DNA of 14,463 bases from an uncultured Eubacteriales bacterium (GTDB lineage Bacteria > Bacillota > Clostridia > Peptostreptococcales > Anaerovoracaceae). The stretch is taken from NCBI GenBank assembly GCA_900540145.1, contig UQEW01000060.1, forward strand, positions 1-14,463, written 5' to 3'. Positions 14,228-14,463 of this stretch are shown in pieces. The position numbers and the translations under genes were made by a program. The notes under the pieces were generated by a model, which was not told where the DNA came from, did no database searches, and saw only the letters and a list, made by a program, of their open reading frames with translations. The first letter of the stretch is position 1. Each line of letters begins with the position of its first letter.

Positions 14228-14256
14228 AATCTACCACTAATTACGCTACATGTCAA
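14228..14256 (-). promoter_or_regulatory. Sigma-A promoter for nrdDG
   Basis: Minus-strand TTGACA (14251-14256, perfect -35), 17-base spacer, TAGATT (14228-14233, 4/6 to TATAAT). The start would be about 14221, giving a leader of about 50 bases. The spacer is occupied by the second, degenerate NrdR box. Confidence 0.7.
14234..14249. promoter_or_regulatory. NrdR box 2 (degenerate, in the promoter spacer)
   Basis: The segment shares CTACCAC (14231-14237) with box 1 (14199-14205) at exactly 32 bases distance, about three helical turns, the usual face-to-face spacing of paired NrdR boxes. The right half has diverged, so it is only a partial consensus match, but it falls precisely between -35 and -10. 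Confidence 0.5.
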
Positions 14257-14280
14257 TAGATAAAAAAATTTTTTATCTAT
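14256..14280. terminator. AT-rich palindrome after the GNAT gene
   Basis: ATAGATAAAAAA and its exact complement (12-base arms, one central base) begin immediately after the GNAT stop codon. The stem is purely AT-rich apart from one G-C pair and no separate T-run follows, so termination of the GNAT transcript is plausible but weak. Its right arm ends at the nrdD -35. Confidence 0.4.
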
Positions 14281-14281
14281 A

Positions 14282-14420
14282 TTAACCGACTCTGAAATAT
14301 TCTTTTCTAAGCATAGCCATTAGACATAAATCTACATACTTTCCGTTTTTTTGCCACCGTGACGCATAACCCCTTCTCTAACAAATCCTACTTTTTCATA
14401 CAAAGCTGCTGCTATCATAT
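14282..14420 (-). pseudogene. GNAT acetyltransferase, C-terminal fragment with frameshift
   Basis: Seen: on the minus strand one frame reads AALYEKVGFVREGVMRHGG (from 14420 to about 14353), typical of the acetyl-CoA-binding end of GNAT N-acetyltransferases. After a run of seven A in the coding strand (14346-14352) that frame soon stops, but another frame continues NGKYVDLCLMAMLRKEYFR to a TAA at 14282-14284. The two halves together make the expected C-terminus, so one extra or two fewer bases in the homopolymer would restore the gene. The N-terminal part is beyond the true contig end at 14420. The fragment sits beside an adapter sequence, so a base-call error from low coverage is at least as likely as a real mutation. 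Substrate unknown. Confidence 0.75.
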
Positions 14421-14463
14421 CTGTCTCTTATACACATCTGACGCTGCCGACGATATGCAGTGT
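14421..14463. other. Illumina Nextera adapter and index (library artefact)
   Basis: Bases 14421-14439 are the Tn5 mosaic end CTGTCTCTTATACACATCT, 14440-14453 (GACGCTGCCGACGA) complete the complement of the Nextera Read 1 adapter, 14454-14461 (TATGCAGT) is the complement of the i5 index known as N/S506, and the final GT starts the complement of the P5 oligo. This is not organismal DNA. Confidence 0.98.

Noticed and set aside
1..14420. CRISPR arrays, tRNA/rRNA genes, transposases, integrases
   Set aside because: No regularly spaced repeats, cloverleaf patterns or recombinase-like proteins were seen on either strand.

Overview
The window looks like a contig end from an anaerobic, low-to-moderate G+C member of the Clostridia (Firmicutes). 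The evidence is strong AGGAGG-type ribosome binding sites, a zinc-ribbon L28, a class III (oxygen-sensitive) ribonucleotide reductase with its activase, an Asp23-recG pair, a YedF-type selenium/sulfur protein and a sigma-54 regulon of the RocR kind. Almost every gene is on the minus strand. The last 43 bases (14421-14463) are Illumina Nextera library adapter, so the real sequence ends at 14420.

Layout, left to right. 1-636: 5' part of yedF and a small holin-like membrane protein gene, separated by a terminator and a promoter. 695-3125: recG, overlapped at its start by an Asp23/Gls24-family gene. 3214-3396: a small divergent membrane protein gene on the plus strand. 3470-3664: rpmB (L28) with a good sigma-A promoter and terminator. 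4093-10751: a block of visibly higher G+C that holds a sigma-54 regulated catabolic unit. An uncharacterised 99-aa gene is translationally coupled to a RocR-like enhancer-binding protein gene. Then come a terminator, two tandem dyad operators, a near-consensus -24/-12 promoter, and an operon of an arginine-deiminase/DDAH-like amidinohydrolase, a divergent M28 peptidase and an NhaC-family antiporter. 10929-11207 (plus strand): a short gene encoding a stand-alone copy of the NrdD glycyl-radical domain, interrupted by TAA directly after the radical glycine. 11299-14170: nrdD-nrdG under a promoter carrying NrdR boxes. 14282-14420: the end of a GNAT acetyltransferase gene with a homopolymer frameshift.

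How the parts fit. The enhancer-binding protein would bind the dyads about 75-115 bp upstream of the -24/-12 element and switch on the three-gene operon. The likely theme is release and hydrolysis of an arginine-like or other guanidino substrate, with ion-coupled exchange by the NhaC protein; the actual substrate cannot be read from the sequence. NrdD/NrdG supply deoxyribonucleotides without oxygen, and the stand-alone glycyl-radical domain resembles a spare part for NrdD in the way GrcA/YfiD is for pyruvate formate-lyase.

The most striking structural observation is a perfect 24-bp direct repeat. One copy is the last 20-odd bases of nrdG (11297-11320) and the other lies just upstream of the rpmB promoter (3801-3824). 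The repeats bracket the whole higher-G+C block plus the small glycyl-radical gene (about 7.5 kb), as left and right junctions of an island inserted at the 3' end of nrdG would. No integrase is seen inside.
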